The translations under genes were made by a program, and so were the position numbers. The notes below the pieces were generated by a model. The model saw only the letters and a list, made by a program, of their open reading frames with translations. It searched no databases and was not told where the DNA came from. Shown piece after piece: positions 23,601-34,194 of a stretch of DNA of 64,000 bases. Position 1 is the first letter of the stretch, and every line of letters begins with the position of its first letter. This DNA comes from Gnetum montanum (lineage: Eukaryota; Streptophyta; Gnetopsida; Gnetales; Gnetaceae), in the NCBI GenBank assembly GCA_015680685.1, contig MNCI01025436.1, forward strand, positions 80,957-144,956, given 5' to 3'.

Positions 23601-24473
23601 AACATTTTATAGATTAGTTTACATAAATACCATGATAGTTTTTAAAATTTCAGCTGCATGTTTTTAATTTTTCTAGACTTCAGATTGTTATGTTTACATG
23701 TATATTCACATCGCCATAGGAGAGTGTTACCATCCAGATACACATGGCTGCTAATATTAAATGGTTTTTTCGTAAACATTGCTCTGGACAAGCTGGCCTG
23801 ATGTATTTTTAAATGCATATGGATGATATTTTTCCTTGTATGTCTGTCAGGTTTCATGTTCTTTATAACATTTAGAATTGAAATGTGCTCTCAAGTGCAG
23901 GCACATCCTTGGTTGATTGACTCCGAGAGGGAGCAACTTTGTAGGCTTATGGATTGCCAGAAACTATCTTTAGAAGCTTGCACTCATGCTGCACAGAATG
24001 AGAGACTGCCTCTTAGAGTGGTTGTACAGGTCCTGTTTTTTGAGCAGCTGCAGTTGCGGACTTCAATTGCAGGCTGCTTTCTTGTGTCAGACAATCTTGA
24101 CACTTCACGACCAATCAGACATAGCATGCCAATTTCTAATGAGGGTGCTGTGCAGACATCAGCATTGCGTGGGGAGAATTGGGTTAACGCAGTAAGAGAA
24201 AATCAGGTTCTAAAAGTTGGCATGGATAACATGAGGTTACGGGTGTCTGAACTTGAAAAGGAATGCTCAAACATGAGACAAGAAATAGAGAAATTAGGCA
24301 AAGGAAAAGGCGCATGGAATTCGGTATCAAAAAAGTTTGGATTTAGATTCAAGTCTCAATTTTGTACCACACAGGAAGGTGCAATTAACACCCAAAATCA
24401 TTCCAACAAGGAGCCAGAACAGTACAAATCAAAATCATCACGTCATAAAAGGAACGGGTCTTCCAAGGACTAA
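14700..24473 (+). CDS. BTB/POZ and NPH3 domain protein (At1g30440-type), four coding exons, 641 aa
   Basis: Join 14700-14758, 15916-15985, 17991-19214, 23901-24473. All three introns are GT-AG and the frame holds throughout (1,926 nt with stop). The N-terminus [20 protein letters not shown] is the family start. The BTB domain follows ([20 protein letters not shown], about residues 24-43, to about 120), then the NPH3 domain from [19 protein letters not shown] (residue 213) to [14 protein letters not shown] (about 505), including [17 protein letters not shown] coiled coil (about 545-585, [19 protein letters not shown]) and a basic Ser-rich tail ending KRNGSSKD complete it. The length is close to that of At1g30440. 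NPH3 proteins are plasma-membrane-associated phototropin-pathway or auxin-related scaffolds, and several act as CUL3 E3 ligase adaptors. The exact role of this clade is unclear. No inactivating change was seen, so it is probably functional. Confidence 0.93.
14759..15915 (+). other. Intron 1 of the NPH3-family gene
   Basis: 1,157 bp. GT at 14759 splits the TGG codon of residue 20 (TG|G) and AG is at 15914-15915. AT-rich, with nothing recognisable inside. Confidence 0.85.
15986..17990 (+). other. Intron 2 of the NPH3-family gene
   Basis: 2,005 bp, phase 0, GTTTGC...TTGTAG. It contains an A-tract at about 16377-16392. No transposon or gene signature was recognised. The 118- and 129-codon open frames at about 16.1-16.7 kb look random. 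Confidence 0.85.
19348..19416 (+). other. Possible alternative terminal exon in intron 3
   Basis: TTTTTCTATTTAG|GATGC is a good acceptor, 133 bp after the exon 3 donor. In phase 0 it reads [22 protein letters not shown] and then TAG. Splicing exon 3 to it would end the protein after residue 473, removing the NPH3 C-terminal part and the coiled coil. Without transcripts this is only a possibility; it may be chance. Confidence 0.25.
19780..20260 (-). mobile_element. RTE-type LINE relic, antisense inside intron 3
   Basis: The reverse complement reads [34 protein letters not shown] and [15 protein letters not shown]. These are the last blocks of RTE reverse transcriptase, including the RLRWFGHV-like C-terminal motif. 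It aligns with the fragment at 12361-12720 (shared GTCACTACAAGTCTT-like sequence at about 19905). Its orientation opposite to the host gene is the usual tolerated one. Confidence 0.75.
22500..23000 (+). mobile_element. Probable Ty1/copia relic in intron 3
   Basis: Two motifs in order suggest copia gag-pol: a decayed zinc-knuckle-like [10 protein letters not shown] (about 22590) and [16 protein letters not shown] (about 22873-22925), which resembles the pre-integrase LWHxRLGHxNYxxLQ block. The frame is broken around them. No LTRs were found, so this is an old internal fragment at best. Confidence 0.35.
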
Positions 24474-25192
24474 GGTTCTACCTTCAAAATATGATGTTTC
24501 TTGTAAAGGTTTTCTGACATTCTACATTGGATTGGACATTTTTGTAGGAATGGGATTCAGCTTTAGTAATAAGTGCATATGACCTTGTGTTAGTTTCATT
24601 TATTCTGTATGATTATTGCTTCAGTGAAAGTTTACCATAGATTCTTTCCTGTCAATTCATTTAATACATTCTATGGACCATCTCGATAGCTGTTCTCATT
24701 ATCTTTTTATTGTAATAACAATATGGATAACGTAAGCTCTAGCATTTTTACCATCTAGAGAGATTGATAATAATCTGATCTAAGACGGTATTAAAGCATC
24801 CTATTTATTCTCCTGTTAAAAAAACGCATCCCCAGTTCATCAAAGTACATGAGATCTGCTGGCCGCGAATTTGGCTGAACGAAAACTAATGTGCTTATGG
24901 TGAGTAATAAATCCTTTTTAATGACATGGTCGTATTTCGAAGATATTTTTGATACACGTTCAACCATAAGTTGGACAAATTTCTATGAAGTTACGTGTTT
25001 CAGGATTTTAAAACCTTGGTTTAGTCATGCATGTAGATGATTTATTATTGTTTCCTAATGATATTTCGATCATGAATGACAATTAGGTTTTGCATTTTGG
25101 TTATATAACCATGTATTTAAGTAGTGAATACAGTTTCCAGGAAATGTAATTCCCTTGCTACGCGTTACGTAAAAGCTTTGTTTTGTTTTCCC
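24474..25192 (+). other. 3' untranslated region and downstream flank of the NPH3-family gene
   Basis: AT-rich with no ORF of interest. AATAAA at 24906 is a possible but distant polyadenylation signal; closer variants such as AGTAATAAG (24565) also exist. The true transcript end cannot be told from sequence. Confidence 0.4.
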
Positions 25193-25276
25193 CAAGCTGT
25201 ACGTGTAATTTGATCTATCTCACCGCAGTCTCCGCAAGCTGTATATGTAATTTGATCTATCTCAATGCAGTCTCCG
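25193..25276 (+). repeat. Two-copy 42-bp tandem repeat
   Basis: Units 25193-25234 and 25235-25276 begin CAAGCTGTA and end GCAGTCTCCG, with a few mismatches. Confidence 0.85.
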
Positions 25277-25399
25277 TTGATGGCCTTCTTACAAGGACGA
25301 AACTCAAGTAGCTCTCAATGATCGGTTTTTGTAGTCTTTGCCAATGGCTTTGTTAATAACCGCGAACTCAAACTTTTGTATTAAATGCAAGAGGAATAT

Positions 25400-25506
25400 T
25401 CATTTATAATGAATGGTTAGATGGTTTTGAATATTATTAAAAAAGATAAATTGCACAATATAAATATTAAAGATAAAGATTGGGAGTGGTTTCTATTTCT
25501 ATATAA
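25400..25506 (+). mobile_element. RTE LINE scrap joined to a 32-base LTR match
   Basis: 25421-25474 reads MVLNIIKKDKLHNINIKDK, parallel to the LINE block WMLNITKRD*LHNIDIRRR (reverse of 12361-12450), here in sense orientation. It runs straight into 25475-25506, which is identical over 32 bases to 12066-12097 in the LTR of element B. Both pieces are tiny remnants. Confidence 0.4.
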
Positions 25507-25649
25507 TACTCTTGCTTATTCAATGTTGAACAATATCACATCATGGATTATGATTAGGTCGCTTGCAATGTGTGTGATTTGTATGAATAATTTATCTTTC
25601 ATGAAACTCAATATTTTCATAGACACAGAGGTAATTGATTGAACATGGC
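25507..25649. other. Left border zone of element C (LTR not recognisable)
   Basis: No primer binding site or LTR end was found before the gag-like reading at 25650, so the 5' end of element C is undefined. Confidence 0.3.
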
Positions 25650-27378
25650 TTCTTCACACATGATTGATTTCCCACTTATTGACAACATTGGTGAGGGTAA
25701 TGATAGGATTTGTATTAAGGAGACTTAGACTAAGCATTACAAGTAAGCATGTTTTATGCTCATTTAGAGCCTAAGTATCCTAATTTCATTTTCATCTTTT
25801 ATCAGGATGAATAGTTTTAATGGAGAGATTTCCAATGCAATATAATATTGTATTGCCACATGACAAATTAGCTCCATCCATGTTTCATGTTGCTCTTCTA
25901 CGATTTGTTCTTGGTCATAGCTATGAGGCTATCGAATTAGCAAAAATATGTCTAGACCAGATCAGGCAATAGAAGTTCAAGCCAAGTGAGATACCATTAT
26001 GGAGGCTAGGCATGAGCATGACAAGGGCAAATACGCATTTCACCTAACATCATAATCAAAGAAAGAGGACATAGAATATTGCTTTGGGAGGTTTAATTGT
26101 TGTTAATCCACCTCACATCCTCTTATTTTCCACATAATCCTAGAAGGGATGGAACAAAACCTAGGACCAGATAAGAACAATCAAGGCATTGCAAAAAAAG
26201 AGCAAGTTGGCATAGTTCCACCAATTTCCCATAGTTTTCATCACCCTCATCAATGAGTAATAACAAGAATAAGCATAGACCTAGAGATAGAGCTCCACTA
26301 AGGGATCAAAATAGACAACCCAGTAGGAATGACATAAGAGACTAGGATAAGCAACCTAGATGAAGATGAAGATAGGGAATGAGACTAAAGGCCTAGGAGA
26401 AGACATGATAAAGAGCACTAAAGGGGTTATCATCATGATAGAGATTATGAAGAATTCAATGATTATGATGAATCCTTACTAGCCACAAGAAGCACAATTA
26501 ATATTTGGAAAGTTGTTTACATTTGAACTAGGCATCAAAGGAACAATCATATTAAGTAGCCATGTATGAACAATATTTCAACATTTAAAGAAAGCTTCAA
26601 TGCATATCTACAACATCACTTGCAAGCCTTTCATGATGCTTGTGCATTGTAGAACACTGAGAAAGTCTACCTTGGGTAATGACACTAAGAGTCTTTTGCA
26701 GATGTAAGTTCATCAGATTTAGAGAATTAAGGACCATGTGGCTAAAGAAAGAGAATTAAAGAAGAGAGAATCTGTAGAAAAGTAGATCAAGGATTCATCT
26801 CTTCACAAGAAGGATGCTTGTGCTTGTTAGACAAGGGAAGAAAAATATCTCATGGAAGAAATGATTCAAAAAAAAAAAAAAAAACTTTGTTAATATAAAA
26901 ATCTATTTCTAAAATAGTGGGAATATTTAAAAAGATGTGGGACTTGTAAACATGAAATTTGTAACTACACAAAGGATAGTACAAGAAAAGATGGAGCAAG
27001 CACTTGAAAGAAAAAAGGAAAAGAAGAAGAAGAAAGAAATAGGAAGAGACATGTATAGGCTTAAAGGAAAAGCTACCATAGTAAAAAAGATTGTTGATTT
27101 TGATTCAAAGGATGATAGGTATGATTTATGCTAATATGAACATTCTAAAGGATGTTGTCCCATCATGATACACTTATAGAAATCAAGGCCATATGCTTTA
27201 AATCCCTAGTTTTTCAAAAAGCATATGCTAAGAAGATTGCCTTACCCTTAAGACAATTACAAGTAGTCCTACTAGAAACAATAGTATTATCTGAGTATGA
27301 CTTTTCCTTGAACTTAAGAGTAGTATCACTAGCAGTGGAAAAATCCATAGTTATGGGGGATGCCATTACCAAGATAAT
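25650..27378 (+). pseudogene. Degenerate gag region of element C
   Basis: It starts near ATG 25646-25650 (MASSHMIDFP). YPNFIFIFYQDE (about 25771) parallels the FTFILHQDEQL block of D and E. A core gag trace includes LQAFHDACALQNTEK (about 26615). Residues like KERELKKRESVEK (about 26745) match the KEEGELRKRESAEE block of element D. The Cys-His motif region survives as YEHSKGC (about 27134), with its first Cys pair damaged. Many stops. It ends at the element D insertion. Confidence 0.65.
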
Positions 27379-28189
27379 TGATGGGACGCGATATCGCATC
27401 CTCATTGTGATATCGCGTACGCGATGTATCGTACGCGATATCGCAGTCCGTCGCCATTTCTATAAATAAGAAACGGCTCTCCCTTGTTTCTCATCTAGAT
27501 CTAGACCCTTAGTGAAACTCTGGTAGTTTTACCTCTCCAGAGATAGAATAATTTCCATGTGCCCGCAGTAGGAGCTCCAAAGTGAACGGATCTTTATTCG
27601 AGCAAATATTGTACCTAAGCACAAGTTTGTGTACGGCAATAAAGACGAACTGTTGGATAAACCTTGCAGTGCATGGACTAAGCTAAATAGGACTTTAATT
27701 ATTGTTATTTATTGTTCATTGTTTAAATGCTTTATTAGTTAATTAGTCTCTTTCAACCCTCAACACTCCTAAGTGCATTCAGTATGATTGCTTCGAGCAC
27801 ATGCGTTACGCTTGGTAATCCCAGCAACGAATAACGTTTGGTAATCCTAGAAGGTTGCATTGGCTTAGGGTGTGAATGGCAAGTGGGAACAGATACTGAT
27901 GCTAGGTTAATTAAGGCTTAGTTAGTTAGTTAAAATTAGTTAATTAGTCCCTTCACCTTTTCCCTCACTAGCATAGGCGATAAAACATAAAAGACATAAA
28001 AATCACATACCTTAGACTTACTTAACCATACAATCGTGACAATTATAAGTAAGTCTGGAAAGACAACGAATGATTAACCTTAGGTGTTCCATAAGGCGTG
28101 TAGGCACTTAGTTTGTGGAGTTCGACCGGATCGCACATATAACGCTCGTATTCGTATGGTTGAGTGTAGGGGTACCTCCCCACTCATCA
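27379..28189 (+). repeat. 5' LTR of element D (palindrome-U3 type)
   Basis: TGATGGGACGCGATATCGC...CACTCATCA. U3 is only about 85 bp before the TATA box (TATAAATA, 27461) and is almost wholly palindromic. Confidence 0.92.
27386..27468 (+). promoter_or_regulatory. Palindromic U3 promoter, element D 5' LTR
   Basis: GCGATATCGC units alternate with GTACGC spacers: GCGATATCGCATCC, GATATCGCGTACGCGAT, GTATCGTACGCGATATCGC. TATAAATA follows at 27461-27468. The homologous 3' LTR segment (33397-33480) shows C-to-T decay at several CpGs. Confidence 0.6.
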
Positions 28190-28209
28190 TTGGTGCCATT
28201 GCCGGGGAC
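28190..28209 (+). promoter_or_regulatory. Primer binding site of element D (tRNA-Asp type)
   Basis: TTGGTGCCATTGCCGGGGAC, two transitions from the Athila-type TTGGCGCCGTTGCCGGGGAC site. It immediately follows the LTR. Confidence 0.8.
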
Positions 28210-28334
28210 TAAGTTGTTTGTGCGCTAAGTAGAACATAGGAAATCATCCACATCGTTGGGAAGCTTAAACGAACCCTTAGGGTTAATCAGAAGAAAATTT
28301 AAACAACGGTCAATAGCACATTGACAAAATAACA

Positions 28335-30890
28335 ATGTCTTCTTCTTCTCATAAAAGCACTTCACCACCTGGGGATCACACAAGAGACCGTCGATAGTCT
28401 AACATGCATAACTAAGAACCGCCAGTTTCTCAATAGTATTGGGTGGTATATACTTGTCAGAATGAGTATATACCCGATTTTACTTTTATCCTCCATCAAG
28501 ATGAACAACTGTGCTGGAGAGACCTACAAGGTAACATAGAGTTACCCCTAGATTAGGCAATCCCTAACATGCTCCTTCGTGCTCTTGCACAGATAGGCAT
28601 GACGCAGCTATATGCTGAATACATTGTAGGTGATTTTGACACAAGGGATTACCATCCCACAGCAGCACAACGTTTAAGGGATTCGCGGCAGGAGAGCTAC
28701 CATACATCGTTGAAGGGCAAAGGGGTCCTGCACATCCTAAGCAAAATTGGAGATGGTGAACCAATTATAACCGGTTCTCCATCAAATAATGTTCCCCCTC
28801 CTCACGATGGTGAGGAGGTAGGATATCAGAACCTGCACTCTACGATTCACAAGCCTGGTTCTGATGCCCATGAACACCAAGTGTTCACTGAGGGAACAAA
28901 AACACATGACAAGCACGGGCATTCAGATCCTTATCATGATCGGGGTCATAGCCACCGAAGAGAACGTAAGAAACATCGTCATGGCGATGGTTTCCCTTCT
29001 TCTTCCCCTTCATCACATCATTCACCCTCTCCTTCCACATTAGGATGTAGTCACAAAGAGCACAACGGTGAGGATAAGGGTAAGCAAAATGAGAGACCTT
29101 GACAAGAGAGTCGAGAACGAGGACAAGGGCATTCTAGAGAGTCAAGGCATTGAAGAAGGAAAAGTAGGGAACCACGTAGGCATTATAGACGTCATGAGAG
29201 AGATGACCATGACAAGCCCCTACTTGCCACTCGAAGTATGTTAGATATTACGAAGGCAGTTAGAATACCTATAAGGCACCAGAAAGATAGCCGGATCAAG
29301 AGACTAGACATGAACAATATCCCACGGTTTGAGGTGGGATACAATGCTGATATGCAAAATCACTTACAGGCATTCCACAATGCCTGTGCCTTGCAGAATA
29401 TTGAAAATGAGTGGCAGAAGTTAAAGTTGTTTCCTAGGACACTCATAAAAGAAGCAGAAAGTTGGTATCGGGCTTTAGAGCTGAAAACCATTAGGAGGTG
29501 GAGTACAATGCTAGAATTGTTTAACGATAAATACCAAACGTACTGCAGAGTGTCCAACTTGCATAAGCAGATCCAAGGATGGAAGTAGGATAATCACGAA
29601 CCCTTGGATGCTGCCATGGGCCAATATTATGCATTGCTACATCGTTGCCCGGGCCATGGCTACACACAATGGGATCAACTACACCACATCGTAGATGGGC
29701 TAAGACACGAAACTAGGAGAAGCCTTGGGACATATGCCCAAGGGAGATTATCTGAACTTAGGTTCCATGAAATTCATCGATTGTTGGAGCAAGTAGCTAA
29801 GGAAGAAGGGGAGCTACGGAAAAGAGAAAGCGCAGAAGAATATAACCGCGATCCTTCCCTCCGAAAGAAGGGACTGAGATTCTACGATGAAGAGGATGAG
29901 TCACCACTCGAAGAGTTGGTGAATAGAAAAACCTTGCCGCTTCAAAAATTAATGATAGAAGTATCGACTAAGGTAGATAAAATATGGAGCTCCTTAGATA
30001 GTAAAATTGAAATTGTCCTAAAAATTGTAGAGGAGTCTAAGGAGGAGCGAAGTAGTGACCATGATAAGAAAAAGAGGAGAGATTCAAGCCATGCACGTGA
30101 CAAGGGTAAGGGAAAAATGACTATCATCGATGAGGTTGTGGATTCAGATATAGAAAATGACGGTGGATGTGAGATCTGCCAATATGACCATCCTAAGGGA
30201 TGTCGCCCAATAATCTCACATCTACAAGAGTTTGAGGTGTATGCACTCAACCCAAGACTTAATAAATGGCAAGCACCCCGAAGGTTACCTTATCCCCAAG
30301 GTAACCCAAGGCTGTTCCACCAACCATTAACATATTATCCAAGTGGAACTCTGCCATAACCTATTAGGCAACATTAGCAGTGGAAATACCCAAAGTCATG
30401 GGGGATGCCACCCTCGGGGCAATAATACCCTTACTAGCAACCAGACCCGTATGGCTATTACATGCAGCAGCCAGTTTCTCCAAGTGTATGGGTCACGCAA
30501 CCCCACAATGTCACTACCAAGTTCAGGAGTATTTTAGGACTCCCCCTCCTCTAGGAGACACACCACATACATACCATCCTCTGAATCCATCCACCACTCT
30601 TACACTGGTGGTTCCACTACCACTCGCTCCAACGATGCAAGGGGAACTCCCCACTCAACCACAACAACGTAATGCTACGAGAGCTGTAAACCTTCAACCC
30701 GTTGCTGGTTCTGACAACCACACAAAAAGAAGACCTTTCTACAGGACCAGGAGTCCAAACAAGCTCTCACACCCACAAGTGGTTGAGTCTATGACCACTC
30801 CTCCAACAAATAAGGCTTCAGAGCTCCCTTCAAACCAACAACAGGGCTCAACACATATGGTTATGTTAACACATACCATTACTGACTAGA
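28335..30890 (+). pseudogene. gag-region ORF of element D, one frame broken mainly by C-to-T stops
   Basis: A single reading frame runs from ATG 28335 (MSSSSHKSTSPPG) to at least 30359, interrupted only by stops. The N-terminal domain (EYIPDFTFILHQDEQLCWRD, then MLLRALAQIGM) is followed by a Ser/His/Arg-rich linker. The retrotransposon gag domain covers about 29300-29590 (HLQAFHNACALQNIENEW, EAESWYRALE) and continues to 29800. An acidic/basic hinge and a Cys-His motif CEICQYDHPKGC (about 30170) come next. The tail is Pro/Gln/Tyr-rich (PDPYGYY) and shifts frame after about 30380. It would encode the capsid precursor. Stops are mostly TAG/TAA/TGA where Q or R codons are expected. Confidence 0.8.
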
Positions 30891-30892
30891 TC

Positions 30893-31405
30893 AAGGTAGG
30901 CCACCTTCCCAGGAAACTCTCTGACCCTGGAAGTTCCCTAATTTATCTCCAAGTTGCTGGGAATGAACCTCATAAGGCTCTTCTTGACTCAGGCTCCAGA
31001 GTCAACTTAATTTCACAAGAATTGTATAAAACCTGGAACCTGCCTCCACTTAAGAAGAGCAATATTCACTTAGAGTTGGTTAACTAGTCCATCACTATTT
31101 CTTTGGGACAGGTTGAGAACATTGTTACCACTGTGTGTGGTTGGTCATACCCGGCCGATTTCCTGGTGATTGAAGTCAACTGTAATACAAGGGACTTCCC
31201 AATTATAATGGGGAGGGCATGGCTCAGCACCATTAACACGTGCCTAGGAATCCATGATCATTCCTTGGAAATATCTAAGGAAAACGTTTATGGAAAGATC
31301 GAGAAGAAGAAAGTTCCATGCATCACATACAATGACTCAGAGGGTGAAGACATGGAGGAATGCTCAGCATCTCTTGCATGCAAGTGGTGTGCCCAAGAAA
31401 CTTAG
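30893..31405 (+). pseudogene. Retropepsin-like protease of element D
   Basis: LLDSGSRVNLIS (about 30982) holds the D-S-G active-site triad. The second conserved block is FPIIMGRAWLSTIN (about 31195), matching Athila-type P(L/I)I(L/M)GRxxLxT. A single TAG (about 31086) interrupts the frame. Followed by KIEKKKVPC. Pol ends here: no reverse transcriptase follows. Confidence 0.8.
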
Positions 31406-33013
31406 ATACAAGGGTGCCTGTATGTAGCAACCACACAACAAGAGAACACCCAGTGGTTGACAACTCTTCAAGAGAGTAGCCCACCAACATGCATGGAACT
31501 AACTGGGGGAACAACTCACGCCCACAACGAAGGCATAGATACATTGGAGTATGAGCGTCGTCGACTTCCATTCCTTAACCTGAAAACATCAATCGGGAGA
31601 AGTTGGACACTTATAAAAAATTCAAATAGGTGTTCATTATTTTGGATCTCTCCCTTTCCATTCAGTCATGGGGGAGATGGCCACCTATGCTGATCATTCG
31701 GAGCCCTAAGTTCTTTTTAAGTTATTTTTTTACACATTTTTGTTTTACAAGCTCTTGTTTTGCACATTTTTGTTTTACAAATTTCTTTAACTTTTCTTGT
31801 TTTTTTTTACAACATCATTTATACCTTTTTCATTTCTTTGTGTGTGTGTGTGTGTGTTATCCATTTTATTAAAGTTTGTCATTTAATAAGTGCATTAAAT
31901 GATGGTATGAACTATTTTCTATTGGTTGCTAATGTTTGGTTTTTACCTTTAAGTTACAATGTTGATACTAATGTATAGTTCTTTTGATATGATAGGCAAT
32001 GAGTCAACTTCATCCATACATCCACAAATTTCTATGGTCTCTCTCAGCTTGGAAATGTACAATCCATTTCTCAATAATAAGAACTATCAACGAATCGGTG
32101 ACTGGGTATTTCTCAAATTGAGGAAGGACTCAAGGATTGAAAAGGGTGTGAATTCAAGGGAACTTGATGCACGTGTGTTGGCCATTCTCTTGGGTGCTTG
32201 GATGTTTTCTTCTTGAGTTTTCTTACCACTTCGATGTTACCCAATTATCGGGAAGTTGAGCTAATAAAAATAAAAAAGTCTTTGCATGGTGTGGTTCTCA
32301 CGTATAAACACATAAAACAAAAAAAAGAAAAAAAAAAGAAGAGAGAAAAAAAACAAAAAAACAGTGAGAATTCAAAGCACACCCCTTAGAAAAAATAATC
32401 CCTTGGGCTACAAGCACTGGTTATGGAACTCAAAATAAAAATGTTCCCTCTAACTAAGGCCCTTTCTCGCTTCCTATCTCATCTTTTGCTTCATCGGAAT
32501 GTTGGTGACTCTTTGGTGGAGACATTTGTGTTACTTCAAGAGGATGGGTCGGCCGAATGTATTAATGCGAAGTCACTGGATGTGGTTTGTTGAGGCCGGN
32601 NNNNNNNNNNNNNNNNNNNNNNNNNNNNNNNNNNNNNNNNNNNNNNNNNNNNNNNNNNNNNNNNNNNNNNNNNNNNNNNNNNNNNNNNNNNNNNNNNNNN
32701 NNNNNNNNNNNNNNNNNNNNNNNNNNNNNNNNNNNNNNNNNNNNNNNNNNNNNNNNNNNNNNNNNNNNNNNNNNNNNNNNNNNNNNNNNNNNNNNNNNNN
32801 NNNNNNNNNNNNNNNNNNNNNNNNNNNNNNNNNNNNNNNNNNNNNNNNNNNNNNNNNNNNNNNNNNNNNNNNNNNNNNNNNNNNNNNNNNNNNNNNNNNN
32901 NNNNNNNNNNNNNNNNNNNAGCCATACCACAACTCAACAAATGGACCTTTCACCGAAGCAAGGTATCCACTGCATTGTGATTCATTTACCCTTGCTAATA
33001 TAAAGACTGTGTT
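31406..33013 (+). other. 3' internal region of element D with assembly gap
   Basis: A remnant of the pol spacer (THAHNEGIDTLEYE) leads to the GTCATGGGGGAGATGGCC boundary. A T-rich stretch with a (GT)n run at about 31838-31858 and an A-rich stretch near 32325 follow. Landmarks ATTCAAAGCACACC and TTTCTCGCTTCCTA are shared with element A. Ns occupy 32600-32919. Confidence 0.6.
32600..32919. other. Assembly gap (320 Ns)
   Basis: In element A the corresponding interval is about 2000-2585, so roughly 580 bp may really be missing here. Open frames reported through the gap are meaningless. Confidence 0.95.
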
Positions 33014-33202
33014 GTGTGTGCATATGGCAATCATACAACAATGGATTGGATCTGGAGAGAACACTTGGAATGGATCGGTGCTAAAGCAGCTATGCAAGGA
33101 ACGAGATGGATGGTGCACTTATGGATGGATAAAAAAAGGTGCAATCTTGGCGTTGGCAGCAGCAAAACTTCTTTCTCTCTCTCTTTCTCAGCTGCCAAAT
33201 AA
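33014..33202 (+). pseudogene. Short tryptophan-rich ORF, element D copy
   Basis: This 62-codon frame (MCAYGNHTTMDWIWREHLEW...) is collinear with 2680-2862 of element A. Both end in Ser-rich codons before the 3' LTR. A different, longer frame over the same bases also stays open, so the true coding frame is uncertain. No family recognised. Confidence 0.35.
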
Positions 33203-33390
33203 GGCCTAATGTCAAATGCATAAAGTGTTCACTCTTGTTGTTGTAAACACCAATTTTGTCATGTTTTGTAATGATGATCCGTTCACATGTCGTCCCATTC
33301 ACCATTAGTTCCATTCAAGTTAATAATCGCACACCTTCCAAATATTTTGTAAGGAACTTGAGGATGAGTTTTTATTCAGTCATGGGGGTA

Positions 33391-34194
33391 TGATGGGATG
33401 CGATATCGCATGGGTTGCGATATCACGTATGCGATGTATCGTACGCGATATCGTAGTCCGCTGCCATTTCTATAAATAAGAAGTGGCTCTTCCTTGTTTC
33501 TCATCTAGATCTATACCCTTAGCGAAACTCTGGCAATTTTACCTCTCTAGAGATAGAATAATTTCCATGTGCCTGCAGTAGGAGCTCCAAAGTGAATGGA
33601 TCTTTATTCGAGCAAATATTGTCCCTGAGCACATGTTTGTGTACGGAAATACAGAAGAACTGTTGGATAAACCTTGCAGTGCATGGACTAAGCTAAATAG
33701 GACTTTAATTATTATTATTTATTGTTCATAATTTAAATGCTTTATTAGTTAATTAATCTCTCTCAACCCTCAACACTCCTAAGTGCATTCAGTACGACCG
33801 CTTCGAGCACGTGCGTTACGCTTGGTAATCCTAGCAAAAAATAGTGTTTGGTAATCCCAAAAGGTTGCATCGGCTCAGGGTGTGAATGGCAAGTGGGAAC
33901 GGATATTGATGCTAGGTTACTTAAGGCTTAGTTAGTTAGTTAAAATTAGTTAATTAGTCTCTTCACCTTTTCCCTCAGTAGCATAGGCGATAAAACATAA
34001 AAGACATAAAAATCACATACCTCAGACTTACTTAACCATACAACTGTGACAATTACAAGTAAGTCCGGGAAGACAACGAACGATTAACCTTAGGTGTTCC
34101 ATAAGGCGTGTAGGCACTTAGTCTATGGAGTTCGACTGGATCGCGCGTGTAATGCTTGTATTCTTATGGTTGAGTGTAGGGGTACCTTGCCACT
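33391..34194 (+). repeat. 3' LTR of element D
   Basis: TGATGGGATGCGATATCGC...CTTGCCACT. The terminal CATCA is missing and element C sequence (TACCCCTATAG) follows within two bases. Confidence 0.9.

Larger units (their letters stand above)
19215..23900 (+). other. Intron 3 of the NPH3-family gene
   Basis: 4,686 bp, phase 0, GTAATG...GTGCAG. It carries an antisense RTE LINE relic (about 19780-20260), a probable decayed copia relic (about 22500-23000) and a local tandem duplication around 22137-22195 (GGGAGAAACATATGGGATGCT twice). The remainder, including 20.3-22.1 kb and 23.0-23.9 kb, shows nothing recognisable. Confidence 0.85.
27379..34194 (+). mobile_element. Element D: non-autonomous Athila-like element with gag and protease only
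   Basis: LTRs are 27379-28189 (811 bp) and 33391-34194 (804 bp), differing mostly by C/T and G/A changes. The order is PBS, gag-region ORF (28335-30890), protease (30893-31405), then a jump to the post-pol GTCATGGGGGAGATGGCC boundary (about 31666). RT, RNase H and integrase are absent. A 3' region like that of element A and a clean polypurine tract (TCATGGGGGTA, 33380-33390) follow. It is inserted in element C. The last few bases of the 3' LTR and the right target copy are lost (the LTR stops at CCACT instead of CCACTCATCA), so no target duplication can be shown. 320 Ns (32600-32919) lie inside. Confidence 0.88.

Noticed and set aside
32499-33209. Long ORFs of up to 236 codons across 32.5-33.2 kb, and one at 53.1-53.5 kb
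   Set aside because: They are open only because Ns are not read as stops.
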